The notes below the pieces were generated by a model, which made no database searches, had not been told where the DNA came from, and was given only the letters and a program-made list of their open reading frames with translations. DNA of 8,201 nucleotides from positions 1 through 8,201 of the forward strand of contig UQIG01000048.1 in NCBI GenBank assembly GCA_900541135.1. The letters are read 5' to 3'. This DNA is from an uncultured Collinsella sp. (lineage in GTDB: Bacteria; Actinomycetota; Coriobacteriia; Coriobacteriales; Coriobacteriaceae). Shown piece by piece: positions 1-5,907 of the stretch. The position numbers and the translations under genes were made by a program. The first letter of the stretch is position 1. Every line of letters starts with the position of its first letter.

Positions 1-190
1 AGCGATAGCAGGTATCGAGCGTGGCGACGAGGCCCTGCTCGGTGTCGGGCGTGACAAAGACATCGGCCGGGCCGCCGATCTTAAACGTGGTGTGCTCGCG
101 CATGGGCTCGCTCATGAGCACGTTGTCCTCGCCGGCAACACCGGCGAGCGCGCAGAGCAGGTCCTCGTTAAAAAAGTCGTTCTCGTGCAT
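1..190 (-). CDS. murB: UDP-N-acetylenolpyruvoylglucosamine reductase (MurB), 5' part only
   Basis: The minus strand opens with ATG at 190 and runs off the left edge after 63 codons. It begins MHENDFFNEDLLCALAGVAG and then contains PMREHTTFKIGGPADVFVTP at about residues 29-48. That segment matches the N-terminal FAD-binding signature of MurB (T-T-F-x-I-G-G-P-A-D). MurB is the cytoplasmic NADPH-dependent flavoenzyme that reduces enolpyruvyl-UDP-GlcNAc to UDP-MurNAc in peptidoglycan synthesis. The ATG at 190 is preceded by AAGGCGG eight bases upstream, which supports this start. An in-frame TTG 45 nt further upstream has no clear ribosome site. The gene is divergent from the LacI-type regulator. 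The FAD-binding remainder and the catalytic residues lie outside the window, so integrity cannot be judged. Confidence 0.9.
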   Translation of the reverse strand, partial: MHENDFFNEDLLCALAGVAGEDNVLMSEPMREHTTFKIGGPADVFVTPDTEQGLVATLDTCYR

Positions 191-233
191 ACGAATATCC
201 GCCTTATGGTGGTCGTTTTCATTAATCGAATGC

Positions 234-264
234 AATATACCCCACCCGGATGGATTTGGTGCAA
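234..264 (-). promoter_or_regulatory. Candidate murB promoter
   Basis: On the minus strand a TATATT hexamer (239-234) lies about 44 nt upstream of the murB ATG. TTGCAC (264-259) sits 19 nt upstream of it and could be a -35 box. The spacer is longer than ideal and the -35 falls inside the outer arm of the 256-321 inverted repeat, so the call is tentative. The -10 is the stronger half. Confidence 0.35.
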
Positions 265-321
265 AGCAACCTGACCCCAATGCATCACATAGTGCAAAGG
301 GGTCAGGTTGCTTTGCACCAA
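256..321. repeat. Perfect 23-bp inverted repeat (long hairpin) in a divergent intergenic region
   Basis: Bases 256-278 are the exact reverse complement of 299-321, separated by a 20-nt loop. Inside the loop, TGCA at 281-284 can pair with TGCA at 293-296 in the same register, lengthening the stem past an AA/AA bulge. The right arm reads GGGGTCAGGTTGCTTTGCAC before its last bases. The element lies between divergent murB and the LacI-type gene, so it is not placed as a terminator for either. It could be a dispersed palindromic repeat or a site for protein binding. The segment GGTTGCTTTGC differs by one base from GGTTGCCTTGC in the left arm of the hairpin at 4220. Confidence 0.85.
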
Positions 322-389
322 TCGCGGCGATAAAACAGCCGTCTACCGGATTGGTAAAGTGTTTATCATCAAGGTAGAGGGACGGTCGC

Positions 390-395
390 TATACT
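390..395 (+). promoter_or_regulatory. Candidate -10 box for the LacI-type regulator
   Basis: TATACT at 390-395 lies 35 nt upstream of the chosen ATG at 431. No convincing -35 hexamer is seen at the usual distance. A GATAAAAC half-site at 329-336, matching the left half of the operators in front of xfp, lies upstream, so weak autoregulation is possible but unproven. Confidence 0.35.
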
Positions 396-430
396 TTCAA
401 GAGATTGCGCGAATGCTCGGAAGGAGCGAG

Positions 431-1459
431 ATGGGCAACAAAGTTACTCTCAAGCAGATTGCCCAGGAGGTGGGGCTTTCCCCCTCGTCGGTCTCGCTTG
501 TCCTTAACAATCGGCCTTGTCGCATCTCGGAAGAAAACCGCAAGCTCATCAAGGAGGTTGCGGCGCGCAACCATTATGTTCCTAACCAGATTGCGCGCAG
601 CCTGGTCATGCGCGAGTCGCGCACGCTGGGCCTTATCGTTCCCAATATCGAGAGCCGCTTTTTTGCCTCGCTCGCCGGCAGCTTGGAAAAGCGCTGCCGC
701 GAGGACGGCTACGCGCTCTTTATTACCAGCTCGGGTGGAAGTGCCGAAGACGATCTGGAGCTCCTGCGCCAGCTGGTGACGCGCGGCGTCGACGGCGTCT
801 TTCTGGTGGTAGGTGACGAGTTCTCCGACGATCGTGCCCTGCGCGAGGAAGTGAGCCATCTGCCTATCCCTGCCGTGATGGTCGACCGTGCCATTGAGGG
901 GCTCGAGTGCGACAAGGTGATGTTCGACCACGAGATGGGCGGCTATATGGCCACCCGCTACCTGATCGAGCAAGGCCACCGTCGCATTGCCTGCTTGGTT
1001 AACGCGCGCCGTTCCAATACGGGTCGTAAACGTCTTGCCGGCTACGAGCGTGCGCTGCGCGAGGTGGGGCTGCCTATTGACGCGCGTTTGGAGTTTGAGA
1101 GCGAGTACTACATTCCGAGCGCATACGAGGCCTCGGAGGCGGTGCTCGCAACCGACGCCACTGCCGTGTTCGCAAGCTCGGATAACATTGCGCTGGGTCT
1201 GCTCAAGCGCTTGCACGAGATGGGGAAGAGCATCCCAGGCGATATCTCGGTCGTAAGCTATGACAACTCGGCGGCTGACGTTCTCTTTGAGCCGGCGCTG
1301 ACCGCGATTGAGCAGGATCCTGGTGTTCTTGCGGAGCATGCTTTTGGCTGCATGTCCAAGCGTCTTGCCGGTAGGGGCGGTAGACGTGCCGAAGAGGTCG
1401 TTCTGGAGCCGGCGCTCATCGTAAAGGACAGCGTGCTCGAGCTTACTAAACACAACTAA
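431..1459 (+). CDS. LacI-family transcriptional regulator
   Basis: This 342-residue protein has the usual LacI-family length and order. An N-terminal helix-turn-helix at residues 6-27 (TLKQIAQEVGLSPSSVSLVL then NN) is followed by the hinge helix VPNQIARSLV (50-59) with the minor-groove leucine L58. A periplasmic-binding-protein-like sensor domain starts at TLGLIVPNI (65-73) and includes DGVFLV, MVDRAIEG and, near the C-terminus, SIPGDISVVSYDNS. The start at 431 has GGAAGGAG immediately upstream. An in-frame ATG at 413 would add six residues but lacks a better ribosome site. In place of the LacI recognition residues Y17/Q18/R22 it has P18/S19/L23. It probably binds a sugar or sugar phosphate in the cytoplasm and represses nearby genes. 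The xfp gene follows in the same direction, with two LacI-like palindromes in its promoter, and is the best candidate target. The ligand cannot be read from the sequence. Confidence 0.92.
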   Translation: MGNKVTLKQIAQEVGLSPSSVSLVLNNRPCRISEENRKLIKEVAARNHYVPNQIARSLVMRESRTLGLIVPNIESRFFASLAGSLEKRCREDGYALFITSSGGSAEDDLELLRQLVTRGVDGVFLVVGDEFSDDRALREEVSHLPIPAVMVDRAIEGLECDKVMFDHEMGGYMATRYLIEQGHRRIACLVNARRSNTGRKRLAGYERALREVGLPIDARLEFESEYYIPSAYEASEAVLATDATAVFASSDNIALGLLKRLHEMGKSIPGDISVVSYDNSAADVLFEPALTAIEQDPGVLAEHAFGCMSKRLAGRGGRRAEEVVLEPALIVKDSVLELTKHN

Positions 1460-1494
1460 ACACGTTTACCAATTTGCAGAGACCGAATGTGGAG

Positions 1495-1534
1495 CACCTG
1501 TGACAGACAGTGCCGCAGGTGAATGTCGCGTTTT
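1495..1534 (+). terminator. Weak candidate terminator after the LacI-type gene
   Basis: CACCTG (1495-1500) and CAGGTG (1516-1521) form a 6-bp stem with a 15-nt loop. A TTTT run occurs at 1531-1534, ten bases after the stem. The gap before the T-run and the short stem make this a weak intrinsic terminator at best. Confidence 0.25.
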
Positions 1535-1559
1535 GCTAATCCATATTGCAAATCAGGAT

Positions 1560-1596
1560 GATAAAACGTTTTTTCACCACGATAAAACGTTTTAGC
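1560..1596. promoter_or_regulatory. Two tandem LacI-type operators upstream of xfp
   Basis: GATAAAACGTTTTTTC (1560-1575) and GATAAAACGTTTTAGC (1581-1596) share GATAAAACGTTTT exactly. Each contains the palindrome AAAACGTTTT with a central CG, the typical form for LacI-family operators. Their centres are 21 bp apart, two helical turns, so two dimers would sit on the same face of DNA. The second site lies directly upstream of the -10 box, in the promoter spacer, which favours repression. The adjacent LacI-type protein is the obvious candidate binder, though a CcpA-like global regulator cannot be excluded. Confidence 0.65.
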
Positions 1597-1599
1597 AAA

Positions 1600-1605
1600 T
1601 ATACT
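1600..1605 (+). promoter_or_regulatory. Candidate -10 box of the xfp promoter
   Basis: TATACT at 1600-1605 is a close match to TATAAT and lies about 60 nt before the xfp ATG. The -35 position, around 1577-1582, is poor (CCACGA) and is flanked by the two operator palindromes. This fits a regulated promoter that needs relief of repression, or an activator. Confidence 0.5.
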
Positions 1606-1663
1606 AGTCCCAACGAAAGGTTGCCGTATCGGAGGGTGACCGCGCAGCGAAGGGACATAAACA

Positions 1664-4192
1664 ATGGCTAAAACACTGGGTACGCCGTGGCAAAAACTGG
1701 GACATGAGGTTCCGGCTTCCGAGCTCGAGGGCGTCGACCTGTATTGGCGCGCATCGAACTATCTGTCCGTCGGTCAGATCTACCTTCGCTCCAACCCGCT
1801 GATGCGCGCTGACTTTGTCGACGAGAAGACCGGCGAGGTGCGCGACTTTGGTCGTCCGGACGTTAAGCATCGCCTGGTTGGTCACTGGGGCACCACGCCT
1901 GGCATCAACTTCCTGTTCGGACACGTCAACCGTCTCATCGCCGACCACAACCAGAACGCCATTTTCTTGATGGGCCCGGGCCACGGTGGCCCTGCCGGCA
2001 CCGCCCAGTCGCTGCTCGATGGCACCTACCGCGAGATCCGCCCCGACATCACCAATGACGAGGCCGGCCTGCAGAAGTTCTTCCGTCAGTTCTCCTACCC
2101 CGGCGGCATTCCGAGCCACTTTGCGCCCGAGACGCCCGGCTCCATCCATGAGGGCGGCGAGCTCGGCTACACGCTCAGCCACGCCTACGGTGCCGTCATG
2201 GACAACCCGAGCCTGCTGGCCGTGGCCGTGGTGGGCGACGGCGAGTCCGAGACCGGTCCGCTCGCGACTTCTTGGCAGTCAAACAAGCTCGTGAACCCGG
2301 CAACCGACGGTATCGTCCTGCCGATCCTGCACCTCAACGGCTACAAGATCGCCAACCCCACCATCCTTGCCCGCGTTTCCGATGAGGAGCTCACCAAGTT
2401 CTTTGAGGGTATGGGCTATAAGCCGCACTTCTTTGTCGCCGGCTTTGACGACGAGAGCCACGCAAGCATCCACGAGCGCTTTGCCGCCCTGTTTGAGCAG
2501 GTCTTTGACGAGATTTGCGACATCAAGGCCGCCGCGCAGGCCCAGGCCGCCGCGGGCGAGACCGTGGTTCGCCCGGCCTACCCCATGATCGTGTTCCGCA
2601 CGCCCAAGGGTTGGACCTGCCCCAAGCAGATCGACGGCAAGAAGACCGAGGACTCCTGGCGCGCCCATCAGGTGCCGCTGGCGAGCGCCAAGGACACCCA
2701 CGAGCACTTCCGCGTGCTGCGCGAGTGGCTGCGTTCCTACAAGCCCGAGGAGCTCTTTACGCCCGAGGGCCAGGTGCGCCCCGAGGTGACGGCCTTTATG
2801 CCGACCGGCGAGCTGCGCATCGGCGCCAACCCCAACGCAAACGGCGGCAAGGTTCGTCGCGAGCTCGAGCTGCCCGATATTCACGCCCACGAGATTCCCG
2901 TTGCCGAAAAGGGTCACGGCTGGGGCTCCACCGAGGCCGCCCGCGTCTTTGGCGAGTACACTGCCGACGTTCTGGCTAAGAACATGGACGATTTCCGCAT
3001 CTTCGGTCCCGACGAGACCGCGTCCAACCGTCTGCAGGCTGCCTACAAGGTGACCAAGAAGCAGTGGGACGCCGGCTTCTACGAGGACGAGGCCAACGAC
3101 GAGCTGCTCGCCGGTTCCGGCAAGGTTGTCGAGCAGCTGTCCGAGCATCAGTGCGAGGGCTTCCTCGAGGCCTACGTGCTCACCGGCCGCTCCGGCGTGT
3201 GGAGCTCTTATGAGAGTTTTGTCCATGTGGTCGACTCCATGGTCAACCAGCACTGCAAGTGGCTCGAGGCTACCAAGCGCGAGATTCCGTGGCGTGCCCC
3301 CATCAGCGGTCTCAACATTTTGCTGTCGAGCCATGTCTGGCGTCAGGACCACAACGGCTTCTCTCATCAGGATCCCGGCTTTATCGACCTGCTGCTCAAC
3401 AAGGCCAATGAAACGCACATCGTGAACGCCTACTATCCGGCCGACGCCAACATGGCTCTCGCCGTGGCCGAGCGCGTCTACCAGTCCACCGACTGCGTCA
3501 ACGCCATCTTCTGTGGCAAGCAGCCCGCCCCGACCTTCCAGACGGTCGACGAGGCCAAGGCAGAGCTCGCCGAGGGTGTTGCGACCTGGGAGTGGGCATC
3601 GACCGCCAGCTCGCTCGCCGAGGCCGACGTCGTGGTCGCCACGTGCGGCGACGTGCCGACGCTCGAGGCCCTGGCTGCAACCGACATGCTGCGCGAGCTG
3701 GGCATCAAGGTGTGGTTCGTCAACGTGGTCGATCTGCTCAAGATTCAGAACGTCTGCGAGAACGACCAGGCCATCAGCGATGAGCGCTGGGCTGAGCTGT
3801 TTGGCCGCGGCGAGAAGCCCGTGCTCTTTGCATTCCACGCCTACGCCGGCACGATTCGCCGTCTGATCTGGAACCGCCCCGGCCACGATGCCTTCCGCGT
3901 CCACGGCTACGAGGAGAAGGGCTCCACGACCACGCCGTTCGACATGCTGCGCCTGAATAACATGGACCGCTGGGCCCTGGCCGCCGACGTGTTGCGCATG
4001 GTCGACGCCGATAAGTTTGCCGAGCAGATTGATGAGTGGGAGGCCTTCCGCACCGAGGCCTTTGAGTTCGCGTGCGACGAGGGCTTCGATCACCCGGCCT
4101 TTACCGACTGGGTCTGGCCCGACGCCGCAGCCGCGACTGCTGCCGACGGCGCGCTTTCCGCAACGCAGCTAACTGCCGGCGACAACGAGTAG
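1664..4192 (+). CDS. xfp: Phosphoketolase (xylulose-5-P / fructose-6-P)
   Basis: This complete 842-residue thiamine-diphosphate enzyme cleaves xylulose-5-phosphate (and, in dual-specificity members, fructose-6-phosphate) with phosphate to acetyl-phosphate plus glyceraldehyde-3-P or erythrose-4-P. Motifs in order are LVGHWGTTPG (71-80), GPGHGGPAGT (104-113), GGIPSH (147-152), the cofactor motif GDGESE (191-196) ending at N225 in HLNGYKIANP, DSWRAHQVPL, DETASNRL (about 450), SEHQCEG (493-499), SSYESF (514-519) and QDHNGFSHQDPGF (about 561-573). H74, H107, H152, H335, E494, N564 and H568 align with the active-site residues I recall as H64, H97, H142, H320, E479, N549 and H553 in Bifidobacterium. 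The start has AGGGA eight bases upstream. The enzyme is cytosolic and supplies ATP through acetate kinase. It is somewhat longer than the roughly 825 residues of the bifidobacterial enzyme and has an alanine-rich C-terminal tail. One oddity is TGRSG, where I expect TGRHG. The sequence does not settle whether it prefers the pentose or the hexose substrate. Confidence 0.97.
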   Translation: MAKTLGTPWQKLGHEVPASELEGVDLYWRASNYLSVGQIYLRSNPLMRADFVDEKTGEVRDFGRPDVKHRLVGHWGTTPGINFLFGHVNRLIADHNQNAIFLMGPGHGGPAGTAQSLLDGTYREIRPDITNDEAGLQKFFRQFSYPGGIPSHFAPETPGSIHEGGELGYTLSHAYGAVMDNPSLLAVAVVGDGESETGPLATSWQSNKLVNPATDGIVLPILHLNGYKIANPTILARVSDEELTKFFEGMGYKPHFFVAGFDDESHASIHERFAALFEQVFDEICDIKAAAQAQAAAGETVVRPAYPMIVFRTPKGWTCPKQIDGKKTEDSWRAHQVPLASAKDTHEHFRVLREWLRSYKPEELFTPEGQVRPEVTAFMPTGELRIGANPNANGGKVRRELELPDIHAHEIPVAEKGHGWGSTEAARVFGEYTADVLAKNMDDFRIFGPDETASNRLQAAYKVTKKQWDAGFYEDEANDELLAGSGKVVEQLSEHQCEGFLEAYVLTGRSGVWSSYESFVHVVDSMVNQHCKWLEATKREIPWRAPISGLNILLSSHVWRQDHNGFSHQDPGFIDLLLNKANETHIVNAYYPADANMALAVAERVYQSTDCVNAIFCGKQPAPTFQTVDEAKAELAEGVATWEWASTASSLAEADVVVATCGDVPTLEALAATDMLRELGIKVWFVNVVDLLKIQNVCENDQAISDERWAELFGRGEKPVLFAFHAYAGTIRRLIWNRPGHDAFRVHGYEEKGSTTTPFDMLRLNNMDRWALAADVLRMVDADKFAEQIDEWEAFRTEAFEFACDEGFDHPAFTDWVWPDAAAATAADGALSATQLTAGDNE

Positions 4193-4205
4193 GTAGGCAT
4201 CCGGG

Positions 4206-4314
4206 ACGGTCTCGCGCTGGGGCCTGCTCCGGGCGGGTTGCCTTGCTCCGGGAAGTGGGCTTCGCGAACTTCCCAGAGCAAGGCAACCCGCCCGGAGCAG
4301 GCCCTCTCGACCGT
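4206..4314. repeat. Long imperfect hairpin, member 1 of a conserved-loop pair
   Basis: Bases 4220-4248 pair perfectly with 4276-4304 (29 bp). After a C/A mismatch, 4250-4256 pair with 4268-4274 (7 bp), closing an 11-nt loop GGGCTTCGCGA flanked by GAAGT and ACTTC. Outside, ACGGTC (4206-4211) pairs with GACCGT (4309-4314) across a small internal loop. It starts 13 nt after the xfp stop codon and may terminate transcription. There is no T-run directly after it (the nearest is at 4336), so it is not a textbook intrinsic terminator. Confidence 0.9.
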
Positions 4315-4416
4315 TTCGATATGCGGGGGCTGATTCTTTTTTATGTAATGGGGACCTTGCTTACGCTGCCCTGGAAGCCGTGCATCTAACTATGGTCAGC
4401 CAAGATTACATTGCCG

Positions 4417-4491
4417 GGGCCGGGGAGGCATGCTTTGTTTTGAGAAGTTCGCGGAGCCCACTTCTCAAAACAAAGCATGCCTCCCCGGCCC
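4417..4491. repeat. Long perfect hairpin, member 2 of a conserved-loop pair (inverted core)
   Basis: Bases 4417-4448 are the exact reverse complement of 4460-4491 (32 bp), with an 11-nt loop TCGCGGAGCCC flanked by GAAGT and ACTTC. Read on the minus strand, the loop is GGGCTCCGCGA, one base different from the loop of the 4206-4314 hairpin. The outer arms are otherwise different in sequence apart from an initial GGGCC. The two elements therefore share a core in opposite orientation with independent, fully paired arms. There is no T-run after it. Confidence 0.9.
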
Positions 4492-4569
4492 TCGTCCGTG
4501 AACTTTTCCGCTGGGCGAGTCATAGACGCCGTGCGCCGATAGGGTAAGGCGGCGGCTTGAAATTGGTGC

Positions 4570-4575
4570 TATATT
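4570..4575 (+). promoter_or_regulatory. Candidate -10 box for the small-protein/GntR gene group
   Basis: TATATT at 4570-4575 lies 37 nt upstream of the ATG at 4613. A TTGAAA is present at 4557-4562 but only seven bases away, too close to be its -35. No better -35 is seen, so only the -10 is offered. Confidence 0.35.
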
Positions 4576-4612
4576 CGGCTTGAGTTGTTTAATGCTAGTA
4601 CGGGAGGCTGAT

Positions 4613-5101
4613 ATGGGGCTGTTCAAGAAGAAAAACCCGCAGGATGCCTTTGATCCCGATGTGTTTACCATCACGGATACGATTTTGGACCCACCGCGGT
4701 TTACGTTTTTGCCGGCTATCTACCAGGATGCCACGCGCCGCAAGTGGGCCGTGCATCAGCGCGGCGGCGAGCCGAAGATTTTTGACTATGCGGACGTGTT
4801 GCAGTGCGAAGTAGCCGAGGCGGGCGATCCGGAGGCCGAGGAAGTGGTCTCAAAACAGGAATTTGCCCAGCGTATCCTGGTAAATCCCGCCAAGGCGGCG
4901 AAAATAAATGCTGCCAAGCGTAATATGTGTCTTGGTATGGGCGTTGTTGTGGCGGTTCAGACGGGAAAAGACGAGGTTTCCAAATTAGAGATTCCCGTTA
5001 TGACCGACGAAGTCAAACGCGATTCAAGTCTATATAAGTCGTATCGGAATGTCGCCGAGAAGATCAAGGCCGAATTTGATGCCATGGGAGGGCTGGCCTA
5101 A
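4613..5101 (+). CDS. Conserved-looking small protein of unknown function
   Basis: This 162-residue soluble protein begins MGLFKKKNPQDAFDPDVFTI. GGGAGG five bases before the ATG supports this start, rather than the TTG 33 nt upstream. It has no signal peptide and no clear membrane segment. The basic, glycine-containing MGLFKKK start is followed by a probable mixed beta region: RKWAVHQRGGEPKIFDYADV at about residues 42-61, then a later strand-like stretch MCLGMGVVVAVQTG and LEIPVM. It ends in a charged helix (SYRNVAEKIKAEFDAM). The alternation of strands around an I-F-D-Y-A-D-V segment recalls the small PH-like domains found in many Firmicutes/Actinobacteria proteins of unknown function that start GLF-K-K, but that is only a resemblance. 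It precedes the first GntR gene by 38 nt on the same strand and may be co-transcribed with it. No function is assigned. Confidence 0.8.
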   Translation: MGLFKKKNPQDAFDPDVFTITDTILDPPRFTFLPAIYQDATRRKWAVHQRGGEPKIFDYADVLQCEVAEAGDPEAEEVVSKQEFAQRILVNPAKAAKINAAKRNMCLGMGVVVAVQTGKDEVSKLEIPVMTDEVKRDSSLYKSYRNVAEKIKAEFDAMGGLA

Positions 5102-5139
5102 TTATGGCGGCATACGTTTCTGAATGAGGAGTCTGTGCA

Positions 5140-5907
5140 ATGGCAGGCGAATCTTATGCAATTCCCCCCAAAGATCGTGCTGTTGAGGGAATTCTTTGGT
5201 ATATCCAGCACCATCAGCTTGCCGGCGGTGATCGCCTACCGGCCGAGCGCGTGCTGTGCGAAGAGATTGGCGTTTCGCGTACGGCGTTGCGCGCCGGTAT
5301 CACGCGGCTCATCTCTTGTGGAACGCTCGAGAGCCGTCGCGGATCGGGCACGTATGTGTGTCCTCCCAAGCCGCTGAACATCTTCCAGGAAACGTATAAC
5401 TTTTCCGATGCTGTGCGGACTGCCGGCCTGCACCCCTCTTCTCGTCTGGTTTCCACCGGGACCATCGAGGCGGATGAGGCGCTTGCCGACAAGCTTGGGG
5501 TGTCTGTAGGCGCTCCTTTGCTCCGCATGCAGCGCGTTCGACTTATTGAGGGCGAGCCGGCGTCAATCGAGACGGCTCACGTTAACCTGTCCCTGTGCCC
5601 ATCGCTTACCGAGCACGATTTTGAGTGCGAGAGCCTTTACGATGTCTTGCTCAAAGAAGGTGGCGTGCGTGTTGAGCATGGACGTGAGCATATCTCCATC
5701 TCGCGTTTGAACGCCGAAGAGGCCGAGCTGCTCCAGCAAGAAGAGGGAACGCCGGTGTTCTATGAGAGCTCGATCGAATTTGATAAGGACATGCGTTTTG
5801 TGGAGCATTGCAAATCGGTGATTTTGCCCACAAAGTTCCGCTTTGCCGATAACGGCGAAGAGAACGGCATGAGGAGCGTGGCAGGTGAACAATGGCTGAA
5901 ACAGTAG
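5140..5907 (+). CDS. GntR-family regulator, HutC/UTRA type (first of a tandem pair)
   Basis: This 255-residue protein has an N-terminal winged helix (about 12-75) with the GntR signature LPAERVLCEEIGVSRTALRA (33-52), ending in the wing RRGSGTYV (66-73). A UTRA ligand-binding domain follows at about 84-236, containing GAPLLRMQRVRLIEGEPASI, then ETAHVNLSLCP, SLYDVL and a closing FVEHCKSVILPTKFRF. UTRA domains bind small sugars, sugar phosphates or amino-acid-like ligands and switch DNA affinity. TGAGGAG eight bases upstream supports the ATG. The last 16 nt overlap the next regulator, indicating co-translation. About 20 residues beyond the UTRA end (NGEENGMRSVAGEQWLKQ) look like an unstructured tail that carries the ribosome site of the next gene. 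The likely targets are itself and the SIS genes downstream. The ligand is unknown. Confidence 0.92.
   Translation: MAGESYAIPPKDRAVEGILWYIQHHQLAGGDRLPAERVLCEEIGVSRTALRAGITRLISCGTLESRRGSGTYVCPPKPLNIFQETYNFSDAVRTAGLHPSSRLVSTGTIEADEALADKLGVSVGAPLLRMQRVRLIEGEPASIETAHVNLSLCPSLTEHDFECESLYDVLLKEGGVRVEHGREHISISRLNAEEAELLQQEEGTPVFYESSIEFDKDMRFVEHCKSVILPTKFRFADNGEENGMRSVAGEQWLKQ

Larger units (their letters stand above)
4193..4612. other. 420-bp non-coding region with two long hairpins
   Basis: No convincing gene lies between xfp and the next coding region. The stretch holds two very long hairpins (4206-4314 and 4417-4491), a shorter 8-bp stem immediately after the second one (4491-4498 with 4512-4519, including two G-T pairs), and a candidate -10 box at 4570-4575 for the downstream gene. 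Between the hairpins, 4315-4416, there is only a run of six T (4336-4341) in an otherwise featureless stretch. xfp transcription probably ends in this region. Confidence 0.7.

Noticed and set aside
21..377. Plus-strand open frame at the left edge
   Set aside because: It lies antisense to the clear MurB N-terminus and runs through the inverted repeat. There is no ribosome site.
389..1453. 354-codon open frame on the minus strand opposite the LacI-type gene
   Set aside because: It mirrors the regulator almost exactly in extent. The plus-strand protein has all LacI-family motifs, and the minus-strand product resembles nothing.
1457..1470. TAAACACGTTTA as a third LacI-type operator
   Set aside because: The dyad is offset (TAAAC-AC-GTTTA), lacks the central CG symmetry of the two xfp sites, and overlaps the regulator's stop codon.
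2279..4093. 604-codon open frame on the minus strand opposite xfp
   Set aside because: It is a shadow of the GC-rich, strongly codon-biased phosphoketolase. The translation is repetitive in L, V, G and H, with no recognisable domain or ribosome site.
4206..4314. Textbook rho-independent terminator for xfp
   Set aside because: The stem is very strong but is not followed directly by a T-run. Termination may still occur, but the structure is far larger than needed, so it is listed as a repeat.
4206..4491. CRISPR array
   Set aside because: There are only two elements, in opposite orientation, with different arms and a long hairpin structure. There are no regularly spaced direct repeats.
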